NCBI GenBank assembly: GCA_028275075.1 | Contig: JAQCNK010000047.1 | Coordinates: forward strand, 1-15,607 | Direction of reading: 5' to 3' | Length of the DNA: 15,607 nucleotides | DNA from: Haloarcula sp. | GTDB taxonomy: Archaea > Halobacteriota > Halobacteria > Halobacteriales > Haloarculaceae | Shown here: piece by piece, positions 5,312 to 12,047 of the stretch | Layout: every line of letters starts with the position of its first letter | Numbering within the stretch: the stretch's first letter is position 1 | The notes under the pieces: model-generated | Database searches by the model: none | What the model saw: only the letters and a program-made list of their open reading frames with translations | Told to the model about the DNA's origin: nothing | Translations under genes and position numbers: made by a program

Positions 5312-6121
5312 ATGACTACCGTTCGGGACCTACAGGCGATGGCCGGTGACGAACAGATTACGATGCTGACGGCCTACGACGCCGTGACGGCGGGACTCGT
5401 CGAGGCTGCCGGGGTAGATATCATCCTCGTCGGTGACAGCGTGGGTAACGCTGTGCTCGGCCACGAGGACACCCTTCCTGTGACAGTCGACGAGATTGCT
5501 TCCCGGGTCGGCGCCGTGGCACGGGGAACCGAAGACGCGCTGGTCGTCGCGGACATGCCGTTCCTCTCGTTTGGCGTTGACGGGAGCAAGAGCGTGAGCA
5601 ACTGCGGTCGAATGCTCAAAGAAGAGGGGGCCAACGCCGTTAAACTGGAGTCGGGCCCCCACACCGTCGAACTGACCCAGCGACTCACCGATCTCGGTAT
5701 CCCGGTGATGGCCCATCTCGGACTGACACCCCAGAGCGTCAACCAGACCGGCTACACGCAGCAGGCGACCGACCGCGAGGAAGCGACGGAGATTCTCGAA
5801 CTCGCGCGGGCACACGAAGACGCCGGCGCGTTCGCACTCGTCCTCGAACACGTCCCCGCGAACCTCGCGGCCCAAGTGACGGAGGCGCTCGATATCCCGA
5901 CCATCGGTATCGGTGCCGGCAGTGACTGCGACGGGCAAGTGCTCGTCTTCACTGACGTGGTCGGGCTGGCGGATTCGTCACCCCCCTTCGCCGAGCAGTT
6001 CGGTGACGTTCGAGGGGAGATCGAGACTGCCGTCAGTGATTACGTCGAGGCTGTCGAGTCCGGCGAGTTCCCCGGCCAGCAACACGCCGATACGGCTGAA
6101 AACGTAGACGATCTCTACTGA
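5312..6121 (+). CDS. panB: 3-methyl-2-oxobutanoate hydroxymethyltransferase (PanB)
   Basis: The product has 269 residues, the usual PanB length. It transfers a hydroxymethyl group from 5,10-methylene-tetrahydro(methano)pterin to 2-oxoisovalerate, giving ketopantoate, the first committed step of pantothenate and CoA synthesis in the cytoplasm. Recognised residues of the TIM-barrel enzyme: Mg2+ ligands D42 (LVGDSVG), D81 (VVADMPF) and E113 (AVKLESG); and catalytic E179 (LVLEHVP), followed by the IPTIGIGAG block. The start ATG at 5312 precedes MTTVRDLQ and the conserved MLTAYDA block. A TATA-like CGTAATACC lies about 27 nt upstream, over the previous stop codon. The stop TGA (6119-6121) is the first triplet of a repeat-like element. 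bioB follows on the same strand after 128 bp. Confidence 0.97.
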   Translation: MTTVRDLQAMAGDEQITMLTAYDAVTAGLVEAAGVDIILVGDSVGNAVLGHEDTLPVTVDEIASRVGAVARGTEDALVVADMPFLSFGVDGSKSVSNCGRMLKEEGANAVKLESGPHTVELTQRLTDLGIPVMAHLGLTPQSVNQTGYTQQATDREEATEILELARAHEDAGAFALVLEHVPANLAAQVTEALDIPTIGIGAGSDCDGQVLVFTDVVGLADSSPPFAEQFGDVRGEIETAVSDYVEAVESGEFPGQQHADTAENVDDLY

Positions 6122-6184
6122 TACTGCCGGCGATACGAACTGAAGGAATTCATACTATCAGGGCTTCTGTCGACCCGTGTATGC
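6119..6184. repeat. Degenerate or chimeric repeat copy B between panB and bioB
   Basis: The first half (6119-6151) matches the left arm of the 12612 palindrome at many positions, notably GATACTG and AACTGAAG-N-AATTC. The second half (6155-6178) is identical over 24 bases to the right arm of the 3204 palindrome. The GGCGAATATC core is missing, with GAATTC at the junction. It starts at the panB stop codon and ends about 70 nt before the bioB start. Confidence 0.55.
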
Positions 6185-6218
6185 GACCTCCGAAACGGCT
6201 GATGACCGCCACCCGAAT

Positions 6219-6225
6219 CCTTATG
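6219..6225 (+). promoter_or_regulatory. Probable TATA box of bioB
   Basis: CCTTATG is centred about 28 nt before the GTG at 6250, favouring that codon as a leaderless start. Confidence 0.35.
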
Positions 6226-6249
6226 CAGCCGTCAACTGATATACTATCC

Positions 6250-7365
6250 GTGGTTTACGATACAGGTAACACGACGGTCGACGACGCGGTACGTCGCGTA
6301 CTGGACGGAGAGCAACTCGACCGGCGGGACGGCCTGGCCCTTATCGCCCAACCAGTCGACGAACTCGCCGCAGGTGCCGACGTGGTCCGCTCGCGACTGG
6401 GTGATGGCACTGTCGACGCCTGTTCCATCGTGAACGCGAAAGCCGGCAACTGCGCGGAGGACTGTGGCTTCTGTGCGCAGTCAGTTCACTTCGACACCGG
6501 CATCGACAACTACGGCTTCCTTGGCCCGGAGAAGATACTGGAAGCCGCAAAGCGGGCCGAACGGGACGGTTCCCAGCGGTTCGGTATCGTCCTTGCAGAG
6601 AAAGGTGTATCGAAGGAACAGCGCCCGGAAGAGTGGGAGGAAGTCTTAGAAGCCATCCGACTTGTCCGCGACGAGACGGACGTGGAGGTCGACGCCTCGT
6701 TAGGAATCCTCACCGAAGAGGAGGCGGCGATTCTGGCCGAAGAGGGGTTGAACCACTACAACCACAACATTGAGACCTCGCCCCGGTACTTCCCCGAAAT
6801 CGTCCAGAGCCACGGCTTCGAAGACCGCGTCGAGACGCTGCAGATCGCAAAGGAGGCAGGTATGGACCTCTGTGCCGGCGTCATCCTCGGAATGGGTGAG
6901 TCCCCGACCGACCGTGTCGACGCGGCGATGGCGTTACAAGACATCGGCGTTTCCTCGCTGCCGGTCAATATCCTCAACCCTGTCGAGGGGACGCCACTGG
7001 CCGAGCGCGGTCTTCCCGATATCACGACCGAGGCGGTCATCAAGACCATCGCCGTCTATCGGCTACTCCACCCCGAGGCCCGCGTGCGGTTGACCGGTGG
7101 CCGCGAGGTTAACCTCGATACGGACGGGCAGGTCGCCGCGCTGGAGGCCGGCGCGGACGGTATCCTTACCGGAGATTACCTGACCACGTCGGGCCAGTCC
7201 CCGGCCGACGACATCGAAATCGTTGAGCAGGCGGGATTAGAGCCGAACACGGCCGCCAACGACTTCGATCCCGACGCGGTCAAAGCGCGACGTGGTGAAG
7301 AGAACGGCCCCAAGACTGCGGCAGGCAGCGCACAGAGCACGTCCGAGTTGGAGTCCGACAACTGA
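6250..7365 (+). CDS. bioB: Biotin synthase (BioB), radical SAM
   Basis: BioB inserts sulfur into dethiobiotin to make biotin, using a [4Fe-4S]/SAM centre and an auxiliary Fe-S cluster as sulfur donor. The frame extends back to an ATG at 6181, but GTG 6250 (MVYDTGNTT) fits related proteins as I recall them and a TATA-like element 28 nt upstream, giving 371 residues. The radical-SAM motif is GNCAEDCGFC (C68, C72, C75). Other family blocks are HYNHNIETS, LCAGVILGMGE and VRLTGGREVN. The C-terminal 40 residues or so are a hydrophilic acidic extension. By eye, the E. coli auxiliary-cluster cysteines C97 and C128 correspond to G112 and D148 here, while C188 is kept as C208. An extra C58 precedes the radical-SAM motif (CSIVNAKAGNC). 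The gene converges on the phosphotransacetylase-like gene with an 18-bp gap. Confidence 0.95.
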   Translation: MVYDTGNTTVDDAVRRVLDGEQLDRRDGLALIAQPVDELAAGADVVRSRLGDGTVDACSIVNAKAGNCAEDCGFCAQSVHFDTGIDNYGFLGPEKILEAAKRAERDGSQRFGIVLAEKGVSKEQRPEEWEEVLEAIRLVRDETDVEVDASLGILTEEEAAILAEEGLNHYNHNIETSPRYFPEIVQSHGFEDRVETLQIAKEAGMDLCAGVILGMGESPTDRVDAAMALQDIGVSSLPVNILNPVEGTPLAERGLPDITTEAVIKTIAVYRLLHPEARVRLTGGREVNLDTDGQVAALEAGADGILTGDYLTTSGQSPADDIEIVEQAGLEPNTAANDFDPDAVKARRGEENGPKTAAGSAQSTSELESDN

Positions 7366-7383
7366 GACTGGCGGTTGTTCGTT

Positions 7384-8454
7384 TTACTCAGAGAGCCCGA
7401 GCAGCGACGGAACGTCAACGCCGTCGCCCAGTAGCTCCTGCATCCGAGCGACCGTCTCTGGGTCCCGAGTCTGTCCCGAGTGGAGCACATCTTCGACGCG
7501 GTCGATAGTGGTCCGGGTGTCGGACTGGACGAGTAAGATCGGGACATCCTCGGTCTCAGCGCGACCCATAACGGCGCTTGCGGGCCTGAATCCGCCGGTG
7601 AGCAACAGCGCTTTGATACCTGAGGCTTCCAGTGCGGCGGTATGGACATCCGAGCGGTCACCGCCACTGACCATCACCGCGTCGCGCGTTCGGCGGAACT
7701 GATCCAGTGCCTTGCTGCCGCCCATCGCGCCGACAGTAAAGCGCTCGACGTGGACATCAGTCGAAGCCTCGCTGGTGAGTACGTCGGCGCCGAGACTGTG
7801 GGCGAGATCACTGAGGGTGATACCAGCGAGGTCCTGGACGCGCGGGAGCGCCCCGAACACCGGGACATCGTGCCCCTCGAGGAAGGGGATAACGTCGTCG
7901 ACCAGTTCGTCCATGTCCGAGTCGGTGACACCGTTGAACAACACGCCGCCGAGGCGGTCGCCCAACTGGTCGGCCGCGGCGAGAACCTCGTCAGCGTCGG
8001 CCGGTTTGGTGTAGCCACAGACCAGCAGGACCCGGGCGTCAATTGCCTCGGCAATGTCGGCATCGGTGAGGTCAACAATCTTGCCGGTTTCCAGATCGTC
8101 ACTCCCCTCGACAAGCATCAGATCGCGGTCAGCCGAGAGTGCCTCGAAGTTCTCGACGACCCGCTCGCGCAGTTCGTCGGGGTCTTCGCGACCACGGACG
8201 GCCTCCTTGACAAAGGTCGGCGAGTAGACGATCGGTTCCATCTCATGCATCTCCGCGTCGAGACCCAGCAGTTCGCGGGCCAGCATCGGATCTTCGTCGC
8301 GGGTCTTTCCGACCGCACTCTGGAGGCGGGTCCCCTTTGGCTTCATATAGCCGACATCAGAGTCAGCCTCCTGTGCGGCCTTCGCGAGGGCGATGGTGAT
8401 AGCTGTCTTACCGATTCCTTCTTCGGTTGATGTGACGAGTAGCGTTTCGGTCAT
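7384..8454 (-). CDS. Phosphotransacetylase-like protein: BioD-type P-loop plus DRTGG domain
   Basis: The product has 356 residues. The N-terminal part, about 1-205, has the dethiobiotin-synthetase-like P-loop fold: a variant Walker A TSTEEGIGKTA with K16 and T17, a VGYMKPKG strand, and the LMLVEGSDDL block. The C-terminal part, about 210-325, is a DRTGG domain (ITLSDLAHSLGADVL, VMVSGGDRSD, LLLTGGFRPA, DTRTTID). These two domains form the N-terminal half of long phosphotransacetylases, but the catalytic PTA domain is absent. Haloarchaeal genomes commonly place such a gene after acd, and here the ATG overlaps the acd stop (ATGA), so translation is coupled. A regulatory or assisting role for the acyl-CoA ligase is plausible but unproven. 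BioD activity is unlikely given the extra domain, although it lies tail to tail with bioB. Confidence 0.85.
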   Translation of the reverse strand: MTETLLVTSTEEGIGKTAITIALAKAAQEADSDVGYMKPKGTRLQSAVGKTRDEDPMLARELLGLDAEMHEMEPIVYSPTFVKEAVRGREDPDELRERVVENFEALSADRDLMLVEGSDDLETGKIVDLTDADIAEAIDARVLLVCGYTKPADADEVLAAADQLGDRLGGVLFNGVTDSDMDELVDDVIPFLEGHDVPVFGALPRVQDLAGITLSDLAHSLGADVLTSEASTDVHVERFTVGAMGGSKALDQFRRTRDAVMVSGGDRSDVHTAALEASGIKALLLTGGFRPASAVMGRAETEDVPILLVQSDTRTTIDRVEDVLHSGQTRDPETVARMQELLGDGVDVPSLLGLSE

Positions 8455-10556
8455 AGTTCCTCCTGGTCGAGCGTGAGCTGCAGGTCGACCGCCGTGACGC
8501 CGTCGGGCGTCGCGACGAGCGGGTTGATATCCAGTTCGACGATAGCCGGGAAGTCCGTAACGAGCTGTGATAGCCGTTGGACTGTCTCGATAAGGTCGTC
8601 CTCGTCGACGGGGTCACGGCCACGGGCGCCGCGCAGTAGCGGAGCGGATTCGATGTCGTCGAGCATAGCACTGGCTTCGGGTTCGCTTACCGGTGCGACC
8701 CTGACAGTTGTATCTTCGAGCACCTCCACGAAAATACCACCGAGGCCAAAGAGAAGCAGCGGCCCGAACTGCGGGTCCCGGTTCATCCCGAGGATAGTCT
8801 CGGTGCCCGAATCAAGATCTGCCATCTCCTGGACCTGCACGCCCAGGATAGTCGCGTCGGACTGGTAGTTCCGTGCCCGGACGATCAAGTCCTCATAGGT
8901 GTCCGGCACCTCCTCGGGCGGGACGCCGACCTCGACGCCGCCGATGTCGGACTTGTGCAAGATGTCCGGGCTAACGATTTTCATCACGACATTCTCACCG
9001 ATCTCTTCGGCGATAGCTGCCGCGTCACCCGGCGAGTCGACGACGGCACCCTGCGGGGTCGGGATACCGTAGGCGTCGAGCAGTTCCATCGCCTCGACGC
9101 CAAGCCGGTTCGTCTCCCGACGGCTCGCGCTCTCAAGAATCTCTCGGGCGCGCTCGCGGTCTACGTCGAACGTGTCCGGGTCCTGGAACTCTCGTTCGGA
9201 GATGTTCCGGTACTCAGTCAGAGCGTCCAAGCTACCGACGGCGCGAGCGGGATCGAAATACTGCGGGATGCCCGCCTCAGCGAGTATCTCCTGGCCAGCG
9301 CCGACCGATTTGCCACCCATCAGCGTCGTCGCGACGGGTAGCCCACTCATCTGTTGCTGCTCGACGACGACCTCGGCCAGTTCCTCGAAGGAGAGCACTG
9401 CAGTCGGGCAGGCGACCACTACAGCCATCGAGACGTTGTCGTCGGCGAGCACAGTTTCCAGCGCCGATTCGAAGCGCTCAGCCGGCGCGTCCCCGATGAT
9501 GTCGACAGGGTTGTAGATGTTTGCGGCCTCGGGCATCGTCTCCCGAAGTGTCTCGAACGTATCATCCGTGAACTCGGCGAGCGAGAGATCCGAGTCACCG
9601 ACAGCGTCGGTTGTCATCACACCCGGACCGCCGGCATTGGTGACGATGGCAATCTCCTCGCCGTCGGGCAAGGGCTGGCCCGAGAGAATCTGGGCATAAT
9701 CGAACAGCTCCTGCACTGATTCCACTCGTAGGGTCCCGGCCTGTTCGAGACCCGCTTCGTAGGCGCGCTCCGAGCCGGCCATCGCCCCGGTGTGCGAAGC
9801 GGCGGCCGAGGCCCCGGCGTCGGTCCGACCGGATTTCACGAGGACGATTGGCGTCTCCTGGGTCACTTTCCGGGCTGTGCGGATGAACTCCTCACCGTCA
9901 TCGATATCCTCCAAATATCCGAGTATAACGTCTGTATCGGGGTCGTCGCCCCACTCCGCGACGAAGTCGCCCTCGTCGAGGATGGCTTTGTTCCCGAGTG
10001 AAACAATGTCTTTGAACCCCACGTCTCGTTCGGCTGCCCAGTCGAGCACGGCCGTCACGAAGGCTCCGGACTGGCTCATGAACGAAACGTCACCTGCGTT
10101 GGCCATCTCGTTACCAAACGTCGCGTCGAGCCCCTTCGGCGTGGACATCACACCGAGGCTGTTGGGGCCGACGAGATTGAGGTCGTACTCCTCGGCAACC
10201 TCGCGGAGTTCCTGCTCGCGTGCGGCGCCGTCACTGCCGGTCTCACCAAACCCAGCAGTGATGACGACGACGTTCCCGATGCCGACCTCACCTGCCTGGC
10301 GGATTGCGTCGACCGCGATGTGTGGCGGGACGACGACGACGGCCACATCGACCGTCTCCGGGGAGTCGACGGCCCCGATGTCGTCGTGACAGGGGAGGCC
10401 GAGGACCTCGTCGGCGTTCGGATTGACCGCCAGGACCTCGCCCTCGTACGATGCAAGCAGGTTCGACGTGATAGCGCGACCGACAGAACCCTCCGATTCT
10501 GACGCGCCGATCACGGCGACCCGTTCCGGCCCAAACAGCGTCGATAATCGTCCCAT
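8451..10556 (-). CDS. acd: ADP-forming acetate-CoA ligase (fused alpha-beta)
   Basis: The product has 701 residues and converts acetyl-CoA (or another acyl-CoA), ADP and phosphate to acid, ATP and CoA. This is the archaeal energy-conserving step of acetate formation. Order of parts: CoA-binding Rossmann domain (about 1-130, VAVIGASESEGSVGRA); succinyl-CoA synthetase-like domains (about 140-450) with the phosphorylated histidine H255 in SHTGAMAGS and the NAGGPGVM block; and an ATP-grasp domain (about 480-701) with H534 in DILHKSDIGG, the second phospho-histidine of this family, and the ELDINPL block near the C-terminus. Alpha and beta units are fused in one chain, as in the characterised Haloarcula enzyme. 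The start ATG 10556 precedes MGRLSTLFGPE. The next gene overlaps by 4 bp. A divergent gene starts at 10740. Confidence 0.95.
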   Translation of the reverse strand: MGRLSTLFGPERVAVIGASESEGSVGRAITSNLLASYEGEVLAVNPNADEVLGLPCHDDIGAVDSPETVDVAVVVVPPHIAVDAIRQAGEVGIGNVVVITAGFGETGSDGAAREQELREVAEEYDLNLVGPNSLGVMSTPKGLDATFGNEMANAGDVSFMSQSGAFVTAVLDWAAERDVGFKDIVSLGNKAILDEGDFVAEWGDDPDTDVILGYLEDIDDGEEFIRTARKVTQETPIVLVKSGRTDAGASAAASHTGAMAGSERAYEAGLEQAGTLRVESVQELFDYAQILSGQPLPDGEEIAIVTNAGGPGVMTTDAVGDSDLSLAEFTDDTFETLRETMPEAANIYNPVDIIGDAPAERFESALETVLADDNVSMAVVVACPTAVLSFEELAEVVVEQQQMSGLPVATTLMGGKSVGAGQEILAEAGIPQYFDPARAVGSLDALTEYRNISEREFQDPDTFDVDRERAREILESASRRETNRLGVEAMELLDAYGIPTPQGAVVDSPGDAAAIAEEIGENVVMKIVSPDILHKSDIGGVEVGVPPEEVPDTYEDLIVRARNYQSDATILGVQVQEMADLDSGTETILGMNRDPQFGPLLLFGLGGIFVEVLEDTTVRVAPVSEPEASAMLDDIESAPLLRGARGRDPVDEDDLIETVQRLSQLVTDFPAIVELDINPLVATPDGVTAVDLQLTLDQEEL

Positions 10557-10739
10557 GCCTCTCGTTCAATTTTTCGATTCCCTGTGGAAATAGCTGCCGA
10601 AGCGTCGAGAGTAACAGGCTTAATCACTTACAATTGCGCGTATGCCAACAGCTAGGGTCGCCGCCCCCTGATTCGGGCTGGGCGTTGCCCGACGGTAGCT
10701 GTAGGAGGATACTTCACTCTCGCGCCGAAATGACCCCCG

Positions 10740-11120
10740 ATGACGGAGACGGACTTGCTCGCGCCGTTTGATCTGGCGGTGATACGCACGACAGCACAGC
10801 ACAACAAAATTGAAGAGGCACACCTCCGCGAAGCGCTCACGACCCACCAGCGAACGATGCGGGAAACCCCGGGTGTCGAGGATCTGGTCTACGAGTGGCG
10901 CAAGCAGTACGACGATCCGGTGCTCGCCCGGACGCCCACAATGTTTGTTCTCGCCGTTCCGCCGACCGTCTGGGAGGAGTACGCCGAATACCTCGATTTC
11001 GAGGATGCGACGCTGGCCGCCGTCACGGCTGTCCATCAGGAGCAGACACTCCGGGCCGAATCCGTCGACCTCTCGGGGATGCCCGAAGACCACGTCGCGA
11101 TCATTGTCAGTCGGGAGTGA
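10740..11120 (+). CDS. Conserved-looking haloarchaeal protein of unknown function (126 aa)
   Basis: I do not recognise a named family with confidence. The 126-residue product is acidic and mainly helical. It has a long charged helix at about residues 20-60 (containing KIEEAHLREALTTHQRTM), then LARTPTMFVLAVPPTVWEEY and a C-terminal strand DHVAIIVSRE. There are no cysteines, membrane helices or signal peptide. The ATG at 10740 is used; another ATG 10 nt upstream is out of frame. Only a weak TATA-like GGATACTTC lies about 28 nt upstream, and an AGGAGG at 10703-10708 is too far away (over 30 nt) to be a normal ribosome site. Divergent from acd. Its stop codon is the first triplet of a repeat-like half element (11118-11151), and dpsA starts about 107 nt later. 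Confidence 0.7.
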   Translation: MTETDLLAPFDLAVIRTTAQHNKIEEAHLREALTTHQRTMRETPGVEDLVYEWRKQYDDPVLARTPTMFVLAVPPTVWEEYAEYLDFEDATLAAVTAVHQEQTLRAESVDLSGMPEDHVAIIVSRE

Positions 11121-11151
11121 CTATACGGGTCGGCAGGACGGTTCATCATAG
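11118..11151. repeat. Half copy of the palindromic repeat family (copy C)
   Basis: Starting at the TGA stop, CTATACGGGTCGGCAGGACG matches the left arm of the 3204 palindrome (CTATACGGGTCGACAGAACG) at 18 of 20 positions and then diverges. No right arm is present. It lies between the 126-aa gene and dpsA. Confidence 0.45.
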
Positions 11152-11172
11152 AACAATAGATTTTAGCAATCA

Positions 11173-11189
11173 TAGAAATTGTTTTTCTA
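11173..11189. promoter_or_regulatory. Candidate operator upstream of dpsA
   Basis: TAGAAA-TTGTT-TTTCTA is a perfect 6-bp inverted repeat around 5 bp, ending about 11 bp upstream of the dpsA TATA element. The position suits control by a dimeric regulator. ATCATAGAA also occurs as a direct repeat at 11145-11153 and 11169-11177, the second copy overlapping the palindrome. Confidence 0.4.
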
Positions 11190-11198
11190 GAAGCCAAG

Positions 11199-11206
11199 AT
11201 TTAAGT
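11199..11206 (+). promoter_or_regulatory. TATA box of dpsA
   Basis: The block around TTTAAGTA lies about 26 nt upstream of the ATG at 11228, consistent with a leaderless dpsA mRNA. Confidence 0.5.
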
Positions 11207-11227
11207 ACACTCCGATGTTATGTAAAT

Positions 11228-11764
11228 ATGACAATGGCGACCCAAGAACATGTAGACCGCGAGTTCGGTAGCATCGAGGAGAACGAGCTTCGACTCGATG
11301 TCGAGAAGGCCGAACAGATCATCGACGCGCTGAATCAGGACCTCGCAAACGTTTACGTTCTCTACCATCAAGTCAAGAAGCACCACTGGAACGTCGAGGG
11401 CGCGGAGTTCCGCGACCTCCATCTGTTCCTCGGCGATGCTGCCGCAAATCTCGAAGACGCCGCCGACGAGATAGCCGAGCGCGCACAGGCACTGGGCGGC
11501 ACACCCATATCCGGCCCCGCTCAGCAGGCTGAACACGCGTCGGTCGAATACGAGGGGCAGGAGATCTACGATATCCGCAGATCCCTCGAACACGACCTCA
11601 GCGTCTACGGCGACATCATCGAAGCCACGCGGGACCACATCGAACTCGCCGAGAACCTCGGCGACCAGGCGACGGCCCAGATCCTCAGAGAGCTTCTGGT
11701 CCAAACAGAGGAAGACGCCCACCACATCGAGCACTACCTCGCAGACGATACGCTGGTAAACTGA
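11228..11764 (+). CDS. dpsA: DpsA ferritin-like DNA-protection protein
   Basis: The product has 178 residues and closely resembles haloarchaeal DpsA, a 12-subunit shell that oxidises and stores iron and protects DNA from peroxide damage. Ferroxidase residues appear with the canonical Dps spacing: H53 (KHHWNVEG), H65 (FRDLHLFLGD), D80 and E84 (ADEIAER). The four-helix bundle continues with YDIRRSLEHDL, IIEATRDHIELAENLGD and EEDAHHIEHYL. The open frame extends much further upstream, but the ATG at 11228 fits the family's N-terminus and a TATA box about 26 nt before it; a second ATG two codons on is possible. A palindrome upstream of the TATA box may be an operator. It converges on a 53-aa gene whose upstream region carries two iron-box-like palindromes. 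Confidence 0.95.
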   Translation: MTMATQEHVDREFGSIEENELRLDVEKAEQIIDALNQDLANVYVLYHQVKKHHWNVEGAEFRDLHLFLGDAAANLEDAADEIAERAQALGGTPISGPAQQAEHASVEYEGQEIYDIRRSLEHDLSVYGDIIEATRDHIELAENLGDQATAQILRELLVQTEEDAHHIEHYLADDTLVN

Positions 11765-11792
11765 AACTCGAGAAGAGACAGTAGAGCAGTTC

Positions 11793-11954
11793 TTACAACC
11801 AGCCGTCGACGGTGAGGTCGGTCGCGATCCACCCCTCTTTATTCCCCGACTCGGTGAACACTGTCCTGTCTGTCCGGCTTTCGTGGGCCGTCACCGTCGG
11901 CCGGTCTTCGTCGTTTTCTTCTCGGACCCGAACTGTTTCACCTTGCGTGGCCAT
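11793..11954 (-). CDS. Small acidic protein (53 aa)
   Basis: Reading minus from ATG 11954 to TAA 11793 gives 53 codons plus stop. The protein starts MATQGETVRVREENDED, is very acidic, and ends with a conserved-looking NKEGWIATDLTVDGWL. Short haloarchaeal proteins with a C-terminal WI-x-(S/T)D motif are common and of unknown function, so the family assignment is loose. The gene faces dpsA tail to tail with 28 bp between. Its promoter lies within 11955-12003, where two palindromes of the TTAGG-N4-CCTAA type are centred 26 bp apart, so metal-dependent repression is a reasonable inference. The acidic composition, start, stop and placement support a real gene, but no function can be assigned. Confidence 0.7.
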   Translation of the reverse strand: MATQGETVRVREENDEDRPTVTAHESRTDRTVFTESGNKEGWIATDLTVDGWL

Positions 11955-11963
11955 TAGCGGTTA

Positions 11964-11977
11964 TTAGGTTTGCCTAA
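11964..11977. promoter_or_regulatory. DtxR/IdeR-like iron box 1
   Basis: TTAGGTTTGCCTAA is a perfect 5-bp inverted repeat (TTAGG/CCTAA) around 4 bp, matching the half-sites used by DtxR/IdeR-type metal-dependent repressors. It lies 10-23 bp upstream of the 53-aa gene's ATG. Confidence 0.55.
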
Positions 11978-11989
11978 AGCAAAAAGGGT

Positions 11990-12003
11990 TTTGGTACGCC
12001 TAA
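11990..12003. promoter_or_regulatory. DtxR/IdeR-like iron box 2 (degenerate)
   Basis: TTTGGTACGCCTAA matches box 1 at 11 of 14 positions and keeps the intact CCTAA half. Its centre is 26 bp from that of box 1. The expected TATA position of the 53-aa gene (about 11979-11986, CTTTTTGC on minus) falls between the boxes. Confidence 0.4.
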
Positions 12004-12047
12004 TCCTTCGCGGCGGGCTTTTGTGTCCGACGGTCGAAAAGAGCGGT

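Noticed and set aside
10703..10708. AGGAGG as a Shine-Dalgarno site for the 126-aa gene.
   Set aside because: It is over 30 nt before the ATG; functional sites lie about 5-10 nt away, and the window's genes appear mostly leaderless.
10895..11227. Extension of the dpsA frame far upstream of its family start.
   Set aside because: The extra residues are out of frame with and overlap the 126-aa gene, and a TATA box and family alignment place the dpsA start at 11228.
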